Shown here in pieces: positions 9,095-17,257 of a stretch of 64,000 bases of DNA. Below the pieces are notes generated by a model. That model saw nothing but the letters and a program-made list of their open reading frames with translations. It searched no databases and was not told the DNA's origin. A program made the position numbers and the translations under genes. The stretch is from GCA-003244245 sp050699975 (GTDB lineage: Bacteria > Actinomycetota > Actinomycetes > Mycobacteriales > Pseudonocardiaceae), in contig JBOHGH010000003.1 in NCBI GenBank assembly GCA_050699975.1, positions 21,996-85,995 of the forward strand, in the 5' to 3' direction. Within the stretch, counting starts at the first letter, position 1, and every line of letters starts with the position of its first letter.

Positions 9095-9757
9095 TCATCT
9101 GGGTGTGAATTCGCCGAACCCAGGCCTCGGTAGCGCGGCGCGGGTGAACCGTCCGAGACCCAGATCGCAGGCCGCCGCCAGATCGGCCGCGGTGTCGACG
9201 TCGCACTGCAGCCCAGGCCAGCAACCGGCGAGCTCGCGAGCCCCGGTGGCCCGATGCGCGGCGGCCGAGCCGGGTCCGAAGCAGGGCTGCAGGGGCTGCC
9301 ACGGCGGGGCCATCAGCAGAGTCGTCCCGGTGCCCAGGCGATCGGTGCAGAAGACCCGGCCGCCGGTATCCAGGGCGGTACGTACCGCGCAGTCCAGCTC
9401 CTCCGGACGCAGTGCCGGCAGATCGGCCTGCAGGGCCCCGACCGTCGAAGACGGGTCCTCCCTGCGGAGCACTGCCTCCCCATACCGCAGGGCCGGGTTC
9501 AGGCCGGCGGCCGGCTGGTCGGGAATCGTCTCCACCCCGTCCGCTTCGAGGGCGCTGCGCAGCGCCTCATCGGAGCAGATCGCCACGGCCCGACGTACCG
9601 CAGCCGCGCCGGTCGCCGCCGCGAGGGTGTCCCGGACCAGTGCGACGACCAACCTGGCGTGCGCCTCGGAGGCACCGGCCCCGCCGCCTGCGCTACCCCG
9701 CAGCCGGGTCTTGGCCCTGGCTAGCACTTTTACCGGCACGAGCAGGTCTACTTGCAC
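9095..9757 (-). CDS. cofC: 2-phospholactate / phosphoenolpyruvate guanylyltransferase (F420 synthesis)
   Basis: 220 aa if started at GTG 9757, which gives VQVDLLVPVKVLARAKTRL, the family N-terminus; an upstream in-frame start at 9784 would add 9 residues. CofC/FbiD is an NTP-transferase-fold enzyme that activates PEP or phospholactate with GTP for coenzyme F420. Motifs seen: VPVKxLxxAKTRL (nucleotide binding), LQADLPALRPEEL (metal-binding Asp), and GTGTTLLMAPP. Divergent from gpsA, as in other actinobacteria. Confidence 0.92.
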   Translation of the reverse strand: MQVDLLVPVKVLARAKTRLRGSAGGGAGASEAHARLVVALVRDTLAAATGAAAVRRAVAICSDEALRSALEADGVETIPDQPAAGLNPALRYGEAVLRREDPSSTVGALQADLPALRPEELDCAVRTALDTGGRVFCTDRLGTGTTLLMAPPWQPLQPCFGPGSAAAHRATGARELAGCWPGLQCDVDTAADLAAACDLGLGRFTRAALPRPGFGEFTPR

Positions 9758-9864
9758 GCGCCCATCCTTGCGCGCCGGGCACACTGGACCTCCGATCCGG
9801 CGGCAGGGAAGACTCGGGTCTGGATCAGCCCCGAGGAGGATGGCGTGGCACGCGAGAAGGCGTC

Positions 9865-10875
9865 ATGACCCTGCCGGTGCAGCGAATCGCGGTGATGGGC
9901 GCGGGCTCATGGGGGACCACCTTTGCCAAGGTGCTCGCCGACGCCGGCCGCGATGTCGTGCTCTGGGCTCGTCGAGCCGAGGTGGCCGACGCCGTCGCGC
10001 ACCGACAGGTCAACCCGGACTACCTGCCCGGGGTGCGGCTGCCGGCTTCCTTGCAGGCCACTGAGCATGCCGAGGACGCACTGGACGGGGTGGACGCGGT
10101 GGTGCTCGCGGTACCCAGCCAGACGCTGCGCGACAACCTGGGCGATTGGCACAAGTCGATTCCCCCGAAGGCCACCTTGGTGAGCCTGGCCAAGGGCGTC
10201 GAACTGGGCAGCCTCAAGCGGATGAGCGAGGTCGTGATAGACGTCACCGGCGTCACTCCCGACCGCGTGGTGGTGGTGTCCGGCCCCAACCTGGCCCGCG
10301 AGATCGCCGCCGAGCAGCCCACCGCGAGCGTGATCGCCTGCACCGACCACGACCGTGCCGTCGTGGTGCAGCACGCCTGCGTGACCGGTTACTTTCGCCC
10401 TTACACCAACGTCGATGTGATCGGCTGCGAGCTCGGCGGCACGTGCAAGAACGTCATCGCGCTGGCCTGTGGGATGGCGGCCGGATTGGGATACGGGGAC
10501 AACACCCTCGCAACGTTGATCACCCGGGGACTGGCCGAGATGGGACGGCTTGGGGCGGCGCTGGGCGCCGACCCGACGACCTTCGCGGGCCTGGCCGGCC
10601 TGGGCGATCTGGTGGCCACCTGCACCTCACCGCTGTCCCGTAACCGCTTCTTCGGCTACCGGCTCGGGGTGGGAGACACCCTCGAGCAGGCCCAGCAGGC
10701 CACCCACGGTCAGGTGGCCGAAGGCTTCAAGTCCTGCTCGTCGATCCAGGGGCTGGCCGCGCGCTGCGGCGTCGAGGTGCCGATCGCCGACGCGGTGCGC
10801 CGGGTGTGCAACGGCGGTCAGTCGCCTCGGGAGATGGCGAGTGACCTGCTCGGCCGCACCCCCAAACCGGAGTGA
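9865..10875 (+). CDS. gpsA: NAD(P)-dependent glycerol-3-phosphate dehydrogenase
   Basis: 336 aa. Makes sn-glycerol-3-phosphate for phospholipid synthesis. Rossmann motif VMGAGSWGTTFAKVLA at residues 10-25; substrate-domain signature GGTCKNVIALACGMAAGLGYGDN with the catalytic Lys; GLGDLVATCTSPLSRNRFFG near residue 255. ATG 9865 is chosen over the longer open frame because the Rossmann strand must lie at the N-terminus and GAGAAGG precedes it. Its last 249 bp overlap an opposing ORF (10627-12027). Confidence 0.97.
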   Translation: MTLPVQRIAVMGAGSWGTTFAKVLADAGRDVVLWARRAEVADAVAHRQVNPDYLPGVRLPASLQATEHAEDALDGVDAVVLAVPSQTLRDNLGDWHKSIPPKATLVSLAKGVELGSLKRMSEVVIDVTGVTPDRVVVVSGPNLAREIAAEQPTASVIACTDHDRAVVVQHACVTGYFRPYTNVDVIGCELGGTCKNVIALACGMAAGLGYGDNTLATLITRGLAEMGRLGAALGADPTTFAGLAGLGDLVATCTSPLSRNRFFGYRLGVGDTLEQAQQATHGQVAEGFKSCSSIQGLAARCGVEVPIADAVRRVCNGGQSPREMASDLLGRTPKPE

Positions 10876-12027
10876 GCTCGAGCTGTATCGAGGCCCATAT
10901 GGAGACATATCGCGGTCGCGTCGTGCCGTCGGCACCGGCCCGGGCGAGGTGAGGGTGGTCGGCGGGGCGCAGTCGAAGGGCGGCGCGGTGGCCGGGTCGA
11001 CCGGCTCGACTGGCTCGAGCAGCTGGAAGTGCCCTGCGTAGGGCTCCCGGGCGTAGATGGCGAAGCTCTTGGCGCACACCGCGGTCGGCACCCCGCGGAG
11101 GAACGGGTGCTCGTCGTCGTCGAGCACGGCCTTGAACGGCCCGGGGTAGATCACTGCCTGGCCGTGGTCGCGGCGCTCGCCCTGCTTGCCCTTGTAGGCC
11201 GCCACGGTCACCGCCCGGAACTCGATCCCCTCCACCACCCGCCAGGGCGCGGAGTCCCGCTTGACCAGGTGGATCCCGTAGAAGCCGGCCTGCTCGAACG
11301 CGGCCAGGAAAGCCTCCTCCTGGAACGCCCCGGAGACACATCCGCTCCACAGTTCGGCGTCGGCGCGCAGGTTCTCGGGCACCTCCACCGCGCTGACGAT
11401 GTCGGAGATCACCGCCCGGCCGCCACGGCGCAGCACCCGGAAGATCTCGGCGAACAGCCGCAGCTTGTGCTCGGGGGCGACCAGGTTGAGCACACAGTTG
11501 CCGACCACCACGTCCACCGAGTCGTCGGGCACCAGCGGTTGCTCGGTCCGCAACCGTTGCTGCTCGGTCTCCAGCGCGGTCAGCGACCCCACGTCGGTGA
11601 CCGGGTGGACGGTGAGCCAGCCACCCAGGGTTTCGAGGTCCAGGGCGAGATCCTGGATGCGGCCCTTGCGGAATTCGACGTTGCCGTACCCGACCCGCTC
11701 GGCCACCTGCGGGGCGGCGCCTCGGGCCAACGCGAGCATGTCGTCGTTGAGGTCGACGCCGATCACCTGGCCGGTCGAGCCGACGACCTGGGAGGCGATG
11801 AAGCAGATCTTCCCGCCACCGCAGCCCAGGTCCAGCACGGTCTCACCTGGCGCGAGGTAACGGCTGGGATCCCCGCAGCCGTAATCCCGCTCGAGTACCT
11901 CGGCCGGGATGACCTCCAGCCACGCCGGGTCGTAGTCGACCGGGCAGCACAACGCCGGCTGCACCTCCTGTGCCCCGGCACTGTAACGCTGCGCAACCGC
12001 CTGCTCCACCCCGGAGGGCGTGACCAC
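10627..12027 (-). CDS. ArsM-like SAM methyltransferase (arsenosugar-type arsenite methyltransferase family)
   Basis: 466-aa ORF, GTG start. Class I methyltransferase with LDLGCGGGKICF (motif I, about residue 66) and IGVDLNDDMLALAR. Cysteines at positions typical of ArsM proteins are present: ALCCPVDYDP and DYGCGDPS near the N-terminus, GNCVLNLV, and SGCVSGAF. These resemble the arsenosugar-pathway ArsM branch. The conserved part ends near residue 350 (PPFDC); the last about 82 residues run antiparallel over gpsA, are Arg/Pro/Gly-rich and look like read-through in high-GC DNA, perhaps after a lost stop or frameshift. No ars operon is next to it, so the substrate is not certain. Confidence 0.75.
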   Translation of the reverse strand: MVTPSGVEQAVAQRYSAGAQEVQPALCCPVDYDPAWLEVIPAEVLERDYGCGDPSRYLAPGETVLDLGCGGGKICFIASQVVGSTGQVIGVDLNDDMLALARGAAPQVAERVGYGNVEFRKGRIQDLALDLETLGGWLTVHPVTDVGSLTALETEQQRLRTEQPLVPDDSVDVVVGNCVLNLVAPEHKLRLFAEIFRVLRRGGRAVISDIVSAVEVPENLRADAELWSGCVSGAFQEEAFLAAFEQAGFYGIHLVKRDSAPWRVVEGIEFRAVTVAAYKGKQGERRDHGQAVIYPGPFKAVLDDDEHPFLRGVPTAVCAKSFAIYAREPYAGHFQLLEPVEPVDPATAPPFDCAPPTTLTSPGPVPTARRDRDMSPYGPRYSSSSLRFGGAAEQVTRHLPRRLTAVAHPAHRVGDRHLDAAARGQPLDRRAGLEAFGHLTVGGLLGLLEGVSHPEPVAEEAVTGQR

Positions 12028-12134
12028 TCCCGTCCTCGGCGCTCCTCGAACGATGGTGTGCTACCGGTGAGCTACCAGCCGCCGTCATCGTCATCGTTGA
12101 ATGGGGATCTCAGCAACCCGCGCTAAGGATGCGC

Positions 12135-12866
12135 TCACGATCCGCGACGGTTGCCGCAACGCTGCAGGATCACGCGGTGCACCCATCCCATTACGGGGTG
12201 CCGCGCGGAAACTCGATTCTGACTCCATCTGAGGACAGGATGATCAGTGAGCCACCGTGTGGCCGCCAGTTCCGACCGATCAGAAAATAGCGATCGCCGT
12301 CGACGAAGGCCAACCGTAAGTCCTGATACCGGTACCGGTATGCGGCGTGCTCGCCGGCGGGCAACTCCTGCCTCACCGCTGCCGCAGAGTCGAGCTGCAG
12401 GTCTTGCGCGCTGTAGAGCACTACCGGTTGGGTGGAGCGCTGCGGTTGTCTGATGATGCCCTGTGCCAGGCCGCGTCCCACCACTTTGGCGAAGTTGTCC
12501 ATACCCCAGAAGAGCTGCACTGATTGGCAGCGCCCGGGAGATGCGCGATACAGCTTGGAGATGGACGCGGCTGACCACCCACCGGCGCAACATCCGATCA
12601 AACGATAGCCACAGCAGCAACCCGATGCTGCCAACCAGCAGCGGCAAGAACACCGCCTGCGTGCTACGGAGCAGATAACCCAGTATTGACGGCTCCTCCA
12701 GCAGGTCGGCGTTGAGGCCCAGTGCCGCGGCGAACTCGAGTCGCCGCACCGAGGCGAAGTAGACGAGCAGCGCCGTGATCAGGCTCAGCGGCGGGAGGAC
12801 GGTTAACGCCACGTCCAGCCACTGCGGCCGCTCGTCCCCTCGCCTCTCCGCCACGTCCTCGCTCAT
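12135..12866 (-). pseudogene. Membrane protein gene interrupted by a frameshift
   Basis: The frame starting at 12866 encodes two clear membrane segments (LDVALTVLPPLSLITALLVYF and AVFLPLLVGSIGLLLWLSF, residues about 17-37 and 70-88), then turns into Arg-rich nonsense after ISRALPISAALL. A second frame, offset by one base, takes over near 12500-12530 and encodes a plausible soluble C-terminus (MDNFAKVVGRGLAQG ... YQDLRLAFVDGDRYFLIG ... IRIEFPRG-like end, stop at 12191). One indel would restore a single protein of about 220 aa. It could be a true frameshift mutation, a sequencing error, or two overlapping genes. It starts 14 bp downstream of the lipoprotein gene. Confidence 0.6.
12191..12502 (-). 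pseudogene. C-terminal segment of the frameshifted membrane protein (second frame)
   Basis: 103 aa if read from ATG 12502. Its composition (balanced acidic/basic residues, aromatic-rich strands such as YRYRYQDLRLAFVDGDRYFLIGRNW) is protein-like, unlike the Arg/Pro-rich translation of the other frame over the same bases. See the entry for 12135-12866. Confidence 0.5.
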
Positions 12867-12880
12867 GCCGTCATCTCAGC

Positions 12881-13618
12881 TCAGCCACCCAGGCCCGGCG
12901 ACGGGCGCGGGACCGATGTTTGGCTGGGTGAGACCGATGTTGGGGGTGGCGAGGGGTCGTCAGAGCCGCAGTCTTCTCCCGGCTCAGGGTCGACAATGCG
13001 GATGTTGGCGTGGGGAGCGCGCCGGTGGGCTATAACTAGATCGCGCAACAGCCGCACCGCCAACTGATCGAGACAGTCAGCCGGGTTGTTCACGCGCCGC
13101 AACGCAACCTCGGCGGAGGTCCATAACCGGTCGTTCTTTTGCCGGACGGCCCGGCAGGCGTCCCCGAGCCCCGCGTAGAGCTGCCGCTGATCGTGCTCTG
13201 GCCCGAGCGCCGCGATAGCGGCGCAGTCACGATTATCGAACGCCTTGTGCCACCGAGCTTCCCGCACCCCGTAAGTCTCGTAAGGATAGCTGCTGCCAGG
13301 GCCGGGCGGCACCCAGGCGACTTCCGGGGGGTCGTCAGAGTCGGGGCTGGGTGTCACGAGATTGGTTGTCGGGGGTGCGGGTGTCGCGGGGATGGATGTC
13401 ATGGGTAGGGGCGTCGCGGGGGTGGACATCGTGGGTAGGGGCGTCGCGGGGGTGGATGTTGCCGGGGTGGACGTTGCGGGATCGGGTGCCACGGTAGTTT
13501 CGATAGCTGGTCCCGGACCTGCGTCGCTTGCGCTGCCGGGCCCGCCCCGGTCGCATCCGACTGCCAGTGCGACCAACAATCCGGCCAGGGTGACACGTCC
13601 GAACGTGGTCACCGGCAT
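12881..13618 (-). CDS. Putative lipoprotein with Pro/Thr-rich linker
   Basis: 245 aa from ATG 13618, chosen because it puts a lipoprotein signal (TFGRVTLAGLLVALAVGC, lipobox LAVGC at Cys22) at the N-terminus; the frame extends upstream to 13681. After the lipidated Cys comes a Ser/Thr/Pro linker with 10-residue repeats (STPATPLP type), then a conserved-looking domain of about 110 residues with several cysteines (NRDCAAI, GDACRAV, PADCLDQ, GEDCGS). Probably anchored outside the membrane. Family not recognised. Followed in the same direction by the frameshifted membrane gene. Confidence 0.75.
   Translation of the reverse strand: MPVTTFGRVTLAGLLVALAVGCDRGGPGSASDAGPGPAIETTVAPDPATSTPATSTPATPLPTMSTPATPLPMTSIPATPAPPTTNLVTPSPDSDDPPEVAWVPPGPGSSYPYETYGVREARWHKAFDNRDCAAIAALGPEHDQRQLYAGLGDACRAVRQKNDRLWTSAEVALRRVNNPADCLDQLAVRLLRDLVIAHRRAPHANIRIVDPEPGEDCGSDDPSPPPTSVSPSQTSVPRPSPGLGG
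13371..13460 (-). repeat. 30-bp tandem repeats in the lipoprotein linker
   Basis: Three 30-bp units (13371, 13401, 13431), the last two nearly identical, encode a 10-aa STPATPLP(M/T)M-type repeat. An in-frame length-variable linker. Confidence 0.75.
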
Positions 13619-13804
13619 GATGCCCCTAGCTCGTGCAACGCCGCACCACTCATCCTTCTGAGATGTACGGAGTGCGGTCAATCTACGCTGTACGCCGTGT
13701 TCATGAAACGCTGCACGTTCGTTTCACTGTGCTGTTACCCGGCTGGGAAGTAACTGAGTGGGCGCACGACGTATATCGCTACCGGTGCGTGGCTGGAGAC
13801 ATCC

Positions 13805-14980
13805 GTGACCGTCGACTGTCTTGAGGTGCTGCTGTCGGCTGAGGGGCATGCGCTGCTGGACCGGCTGTCCCGCGAGGATCCCGCGGTGGCGGACTCGATC
13901 CGGCTGGGATCCTCGTTGCGGGCGCAGTTCTCACCGGAACTGGTGGCGGCAGCGTTGACCCAGCATGAGCTGCGTCGAGCGGCGGAGAGCAAGTTCAGCA
14001 AAGCCGGTCAGATGCTGTTCACCCGTCCCGGCCTGGAGCAGGCCTCCGCCGAAGTGGTGTCCCGATATCGAGCCCCCCGATACGCGGGCCTTGGCCGCCT
14101 TGCCGACCTGTGTTCCGGGATCGGGGGTGACCTCATCTCGATAGCCGCCCAGGGCGAGACGCTGGCCGTGGACCTCGACGAGGTGCATCTGCGGATGGCG
14201 GTGCTCAATGCGCAGGTGTACGGCGTCGCTGCCGGTGTGCGTGCGGTGCGCGCCGATGTGCGGTCAGTGGACCTTGCCGGGATCGACGGGGTGTTCGTCG
14301 ATCCCGCTCGGCGCAGTGGCGGGCGGCGGCTGCGTACTGGTCGCAGCGAGCCCCCGCTGGGCTGGTGTCTCAGCCTGGTCGACGCCGTGCCCGCAGTGGG
14401 AATCAAGCTGGCACCCGGGTTGGACCGGGATGCCGTGCCGCCGGGCTGGGAGCTGGAGTTTCTCGCCGACGGGCGCGACCTGAAAGAGGCGATCGCCTGG
14501 TCGCCCGCGCTGGCCACGGCGGCCCGGAGGGCGACGATCCTGCCCGGTGGGCACACTCTCACGCCCAGTGACGGCAACCCGGTGGCCGTCGGCCTGCCCG
14601 GTGAGTTTCTGCTCGACCCCAACCCCGCGGTGACCCGCGCCGGGCTGGTCGAGGAGCTGGCCCGGGCCACCGGATGCTGGAAGATCGACGACCAGATCGC
14701 CTTCCTGTCCGCCGACCAGCCGGTGCGCACCCCCTTTGCCCGGACCTTGCGGGTGATCGAGTCGGCCCCGTGGAAGGAGAAACAGCTGACCGGCCGGATG
14801 CGCGCGCTGGACATCGGTGCCGTCGACATCCGCCGTCGAGGACTTGCCGGAGACGTCGCGGAGCTACACCGCCGTCTCAAGCTCCGGGGAACCCGCCGCG
14901 CCACCCTGGTCATGACCCGCATGCTCAACCGGCCGTGGAGCCTGATCTGCGTCGATGCCGACCAGCCAGTGCCCGGATGA
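13805..14980 (+). CDS. SAM-dependent methyltransferase with THUMP-like C-terminal domain
   Basis: 391 aa, GTG start. A helical N-terminal region (1-95) precedes a class I methyltransferase core with LADLCSGIGGDLISIAAQG (about 98-116), AVDLDEVHLRMAVLNA and FVDPARRSGGRR. The C-terminal about 80 residues (RRRGLAGDVAELHRRLKLRGTRRATLVMTRM) correspond to the THUMP-like domain of this actinobacterial family. The FVDPARR motif recalls nucleic-acid methyltransferases. The substrate is unknown; an RNA target is inferred. Stands alone with upstream and downstream gaps. Confidence 0.85.
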   Translation: MTVDCLEVLLSAEGHALLDRLSREDPAVADSIRLGSSLRAQFSPELVAAALTQHELRRAAESKFSKAGQMLFTRPGLEQASAEVVSRYRAPRYAGLGRLADLCSGIGGDLISIAAQGETLAVDLDEVHLRMAVLNAQVYGVAAGVRAVRADVRSVDLAGIDGVFVDPARRSGGRRLRTGRSEPPLGWCLSLVDAVPAVGIKLAPGLDRDAVPPGWELEFLADGRDLKEAIAWSPALATAARRATILPGGHTLTPSDGNPVAVGLPGEFLLDPNPAVTRAGLVEELARATGCWKIDDQIAFLSADQPVRTPFARTLRVIESAPWKEKQLTGRMRALDIGAVDIRRRGLAGDVAELHRRLKLRGTRRATLVMTRMLNRPWSLICVDADQPVPG

Positions 14981-15099
14981 GTTCCCGCGCAAGGTTCGAT
15001 AAGGATGCTTCAGAGGGCGGGTGTCCAGCTCCAGGGCCGTGGTCCGTGCTTGCCGCGCAGGCAGGCGACGCGGAGTTCGGCTTCGCTGCGGGCGCGGGG

Positions 15100-15458
15100 G
15101 TGTTCGGCGGCGTGTTGGGCGAGGTAGCAGGTCATGCGCAGCTCGCTCGGGCAACGTGGTGTAGCGGCGCTGCAGCTCGGTCAGGTGGTCGCGCAGCCAG
15201 GACCGGTCGGCTGTGGACCGGGTGGTGGCGGCGTCGATGCGCTGCACGAGCCTGGTAAACGGCGCCAGTGGGGCGAGGGTGAACTCGGTCGGGACCGGCA
15301 AGCCGTGAAGTCGGCGACCTCGGGGGCGTGCCGTGCCGGTGCGGGGGGAGCTCCTCCCAGAAGGTGACCGCGCGCCCGGTGATCTCCAGCGGCTGCTGGA
15401 CGCCGTCGAGGGCTCGGACGGCTGGGATGTGGTGGTGGGCGAGCCATCGGGATGGCAA
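15100..15458 (-). pseudogene. Decayed aminoglycoside-phosphotransferase-family gene (internal fragment)
   Basis: Pieces of one protein are spread over three minus-strand frames: HHHIPAVRALDGVQQPLEIT and GRAVTFWEELPPHRHGT from 15458, a short PEVADF-type link, then RLHGLPVPTEFTLAPLAP and FTRLVQRIDAATT ... LRDHLTELQRRYTTLP in another frame. Together they match the N-lobe and middle of actinobacterial APH/choline-kinase-like phosphotransferases. The catalytic HxDxxPxN segment is absent, so the gene is dead by frameshifts and 3' loss. Identification rests on motif memory. Confidence 0.5.
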
Positions 15459-15483
15459 GGGTGGCTATGCATAGGGGCACGTT

Positions 15484-15753
15484 ATTCGATGAGCGTTACC
15501 CGGCGAGCGAACAGATCCCACGTCGCGTCGAAGCCGTGTTGATTTCCACGCCAGGGCAGTACGGCGTCGTCGTCTCCACTTATCAACGGGTTCAGGGTGG
15601 CAGTCCCCTCACCGACCGCATCCCTGAGATCGCCGTAGCCCGGCATGTCGTTGGCGAAGGCACAGATTGCTCGTTCAGCCAATCTGAGTTGGCTGCGCTC
15701 TCCTTGCGCTCCGCCCGATCGGACTCCAGATCGGCGAGCAGCGCGATCAGCGC
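15484..15753 (-). pseudogene. Remnant of an AlbA_2/Schlafen-type DNA-binding ATPase gene, rearranged
   Basis: Just after an in-frame TAG, one frame reads ALIALLADLESDRAERKES; a second frame continues AERAICAFANDMPGYGD. These two blocks are consecutive in AlbA_2 (Schlafen AAA_4) domain proteins, often annotated as putative DNA helicases. From there the frame reads into an unrelated 45-residue stretch (NPLISGDDDAVLPW and WDLFARRVTLIE) ending at 15484. A broken junction of two gene fragments is the best reading. Confidence 0.45.
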
Positions 15754-15816
15754 CTAACCGGGCGTCGCCCCATCCCGACCACGCGTGTTCCCTGGCTGGC
15801 TTGCTCGGGGCACTGT

Positions 15817-15878
15817 CCGTGAACTCGACGCCAGCGACATTTCAGTCCGGCCAGACGTGGCTCTCGTCGAGTTCACGG
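15817..15878. repeat. Dispersed inverted-repeat element related to 5857-5930
   Basis: Perfect 14-bp arms (CCGTGAACTCGACG at 15817-15830, complement at 15865-15878) around a 34-nt loop. The arm core GTGAACTCGACG is the same as in the hup/mutT1 element, but here there is no converging intact gene pair, so it is more likely a dispersed palindromic element than a dedicated terminator. Confidence 0.6.
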
Positions 15879-16072
15879 GGCCGCGGCACCGACAGGCACA
15901 CGCCCGACTATTGCCCTGGAGGCGACGCAGACCGCACAGTCGACTCGATCATGACGGCCGTGCCGTCTAAACCCTCTACGTCCCGTCCGAGACCGTGCTC
16001 GGAAGGGATGGCCCCTGACGGGGCAGCGTCGGCTGCCGGTGACGCGGTGGGGTGGATCACTACGGTGTCGCG

Positions 16073-16138
16073 GTGGTTGACGAGCTCAGCGAACGCTTTG
16101 GGGATCTTCTGGCGGGCAGTGATGACTGCGCCACTTGA
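16073..16138 (+). pseudogene. Possible remnant of a transposon-associated gene (N-terminal 21 codons)
   Basis: The short frame VVDELSERFGDLLAGSDDCAT then stop resembles the start of a widespread actinobacterial mobile-element-associated protein whose N-terminus reads like xFGDLLAGSYDCVDRIVLN. The rest of the gene is missing. The similarity is from memory over about 17 residues and could be chance. The remainder of 15.9-16.3 kb shows no further convincing coding sequence. Confidence 0.25.
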
Positions 16139-16348
16139 CCGGGACGGGTATCTGCTGGTTTGATCATTAACTGTGAGTAGCACTGTCGTCCTCGTTCGGC
16201 GGTCCCCGGTGGATCTGCGCCGGGTGGCGAGTGCGCTCTGTCCCGCGTGGTGAACTCCCAGCCCTGCTGATCGCGCGTTCCTGATGGCCCACCCTGCTCG
16301 GGTGGTGGCCCCGCGCGGTCGGCTCACCGATCCCGCGGAGGAACCCCC

Positions 16349-16852
16349 GTGTACGCCGTGCCTGACCTCACCGTCCCCGTTCCCAGCAGTGCCGGTTCCG
16401 GCAGCCCCATCACCCTCGCCATGAGGCTGGCCGCGCACCCAGAGCGGTGGCGACCCCTGGTGGACTACCGCACCGACACCCGCTGGTACCGGCTGCTCGA
16501 AAGCACCGAACAGCACCAGGTGTGGCTGCTGTCCTGGCTGCCCGGCCAGGGCACCGACCTGCACGACCACGGACCAGCGTCGGGGGCCTTCGCGCTCGGG
16601 GCGGGCACGCTGACCGAGCGGGTGGTCGCAACCAAGCCAGGTCGGTCGCCGGTGGAGGTCACCCGGGCGCTGGCCGTCGGGCACTGCCGCGTCTTCGGCC
16701 CGCACTACGTTCACCAGGTGACCAATACCGGCACGGTCCCCGCAGTGAGCGTGCACGTCTACACCCCGGGCCTGACCGTGATGAACCGCTACCGGATGGA
16801 GCCTGGCGAGCTGTGCCACGTCGGGGTGGAGCAGGCCGGGGTGGACTGGTGA
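16349..16852 (+). CDS. Cysteine dioxygenase type I family protein
   Basis: 167 aa from GTG 16349 with GCGGAGG at 16335-16341. A cupin fold with the iron ligands of thiol dioxygenases: HDHGPASGAFALGAG supplies two His, and GPHYVHQVTN the third, spaced as in cysteine dioxygenases. It oxidises cysteine (or a related thiol) to the sulfinate. The next gene overlaps by 4 bp and encodes a rhodanese, a pairing common in actinobacteria that points to cysteine sulfur oxidation. Confidence 0.88.
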   Translation: MYAVPDLTVPVPSSAGSGSPITLAMRLAAHPERWRPLVDYRTDTRWYRLLESTEQHQVWLLSWLPGQGTDLHDHGPASGAFALGAGTLTERVVATKPGRSPVEVTRALAVGHCRVFGPHYVHQVTNTGTVPAVSVHVYTPGLTVMNRYRMEPGELCHVGVEQAGVDW

Positions 16853-17241
16853 GCCGCCCGCCCGGCTCGCGCAGCATCGACCAGATGCTGGCGCAGGCGC
16901 GTTCGCGGCTACAGCGCCTCACCCCCGCACAAGCCCATGACGCCCTCTGTGCTGGTGCCCTGCTGGTGGACATCCGGCCGGGTTGGCAGCGCGCTGTGGA
17001 GGGGGAGGTACCGGAAGCACTGCTGGTCGAGCGCAACCACCTGGAATGGCGTTTCGACCCGGAATGCGACGCCCGGCTGCCCCAAGCCACCGGCTACGAC
17101 GTGCAGGTGATCGTGCTCTGTTCGGAGGGCTACACCTCCAGCCTCGCCGCCGACTCGCTTCGCGCCCTCGGCCTGCACCGCGCCACCGACGTGATCGGCG
17201 GCTTCCAGGCTTGGTCTGCTCAGCGCCTCCCGGTGCAGTAG
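16849..17241 (+). CDS. Rhodanese-like sulfurtransferase
   Basis: 130 aa. Begins at GTG 16849 inside the GTGA that ends the dioxygenase gene, so translation is coupled. A single rhodanese domain: LLVDIRPGWQRAVEGEVPEALLVERNHLEW, then the active-site loop VLCSEGYTSSLAAD with the catalytic Cys at about residue 88, and IGGFQAW near the C-terminus. Likely handles sulfane sulfur or feeds thiosulfate/persulfide next to the dioxygenase. Confidence 0.9.
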   Translation: MSRPPGSRSIDQMLAQARSRLQRLTPAQAHDALCAGALLVDIRPGWQRAVEGEVPEALLVERNHLEWRFDPECDARLPQATGYDVQVIVLCSEGYTSSLAADSLRALGLHRATDVIGGFQAWSAQRLPVQ

Positions 17242-17257
17242 CGCAGCATTCACGGCC

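Noticed and set aside
15908..16819. 303-codon minus-strand ORF over the cysteine dioxygenase gene
   Set aside because: Opposes an intact thiol dioxygenase with iron ligands; its own translation has no recognisable domain.
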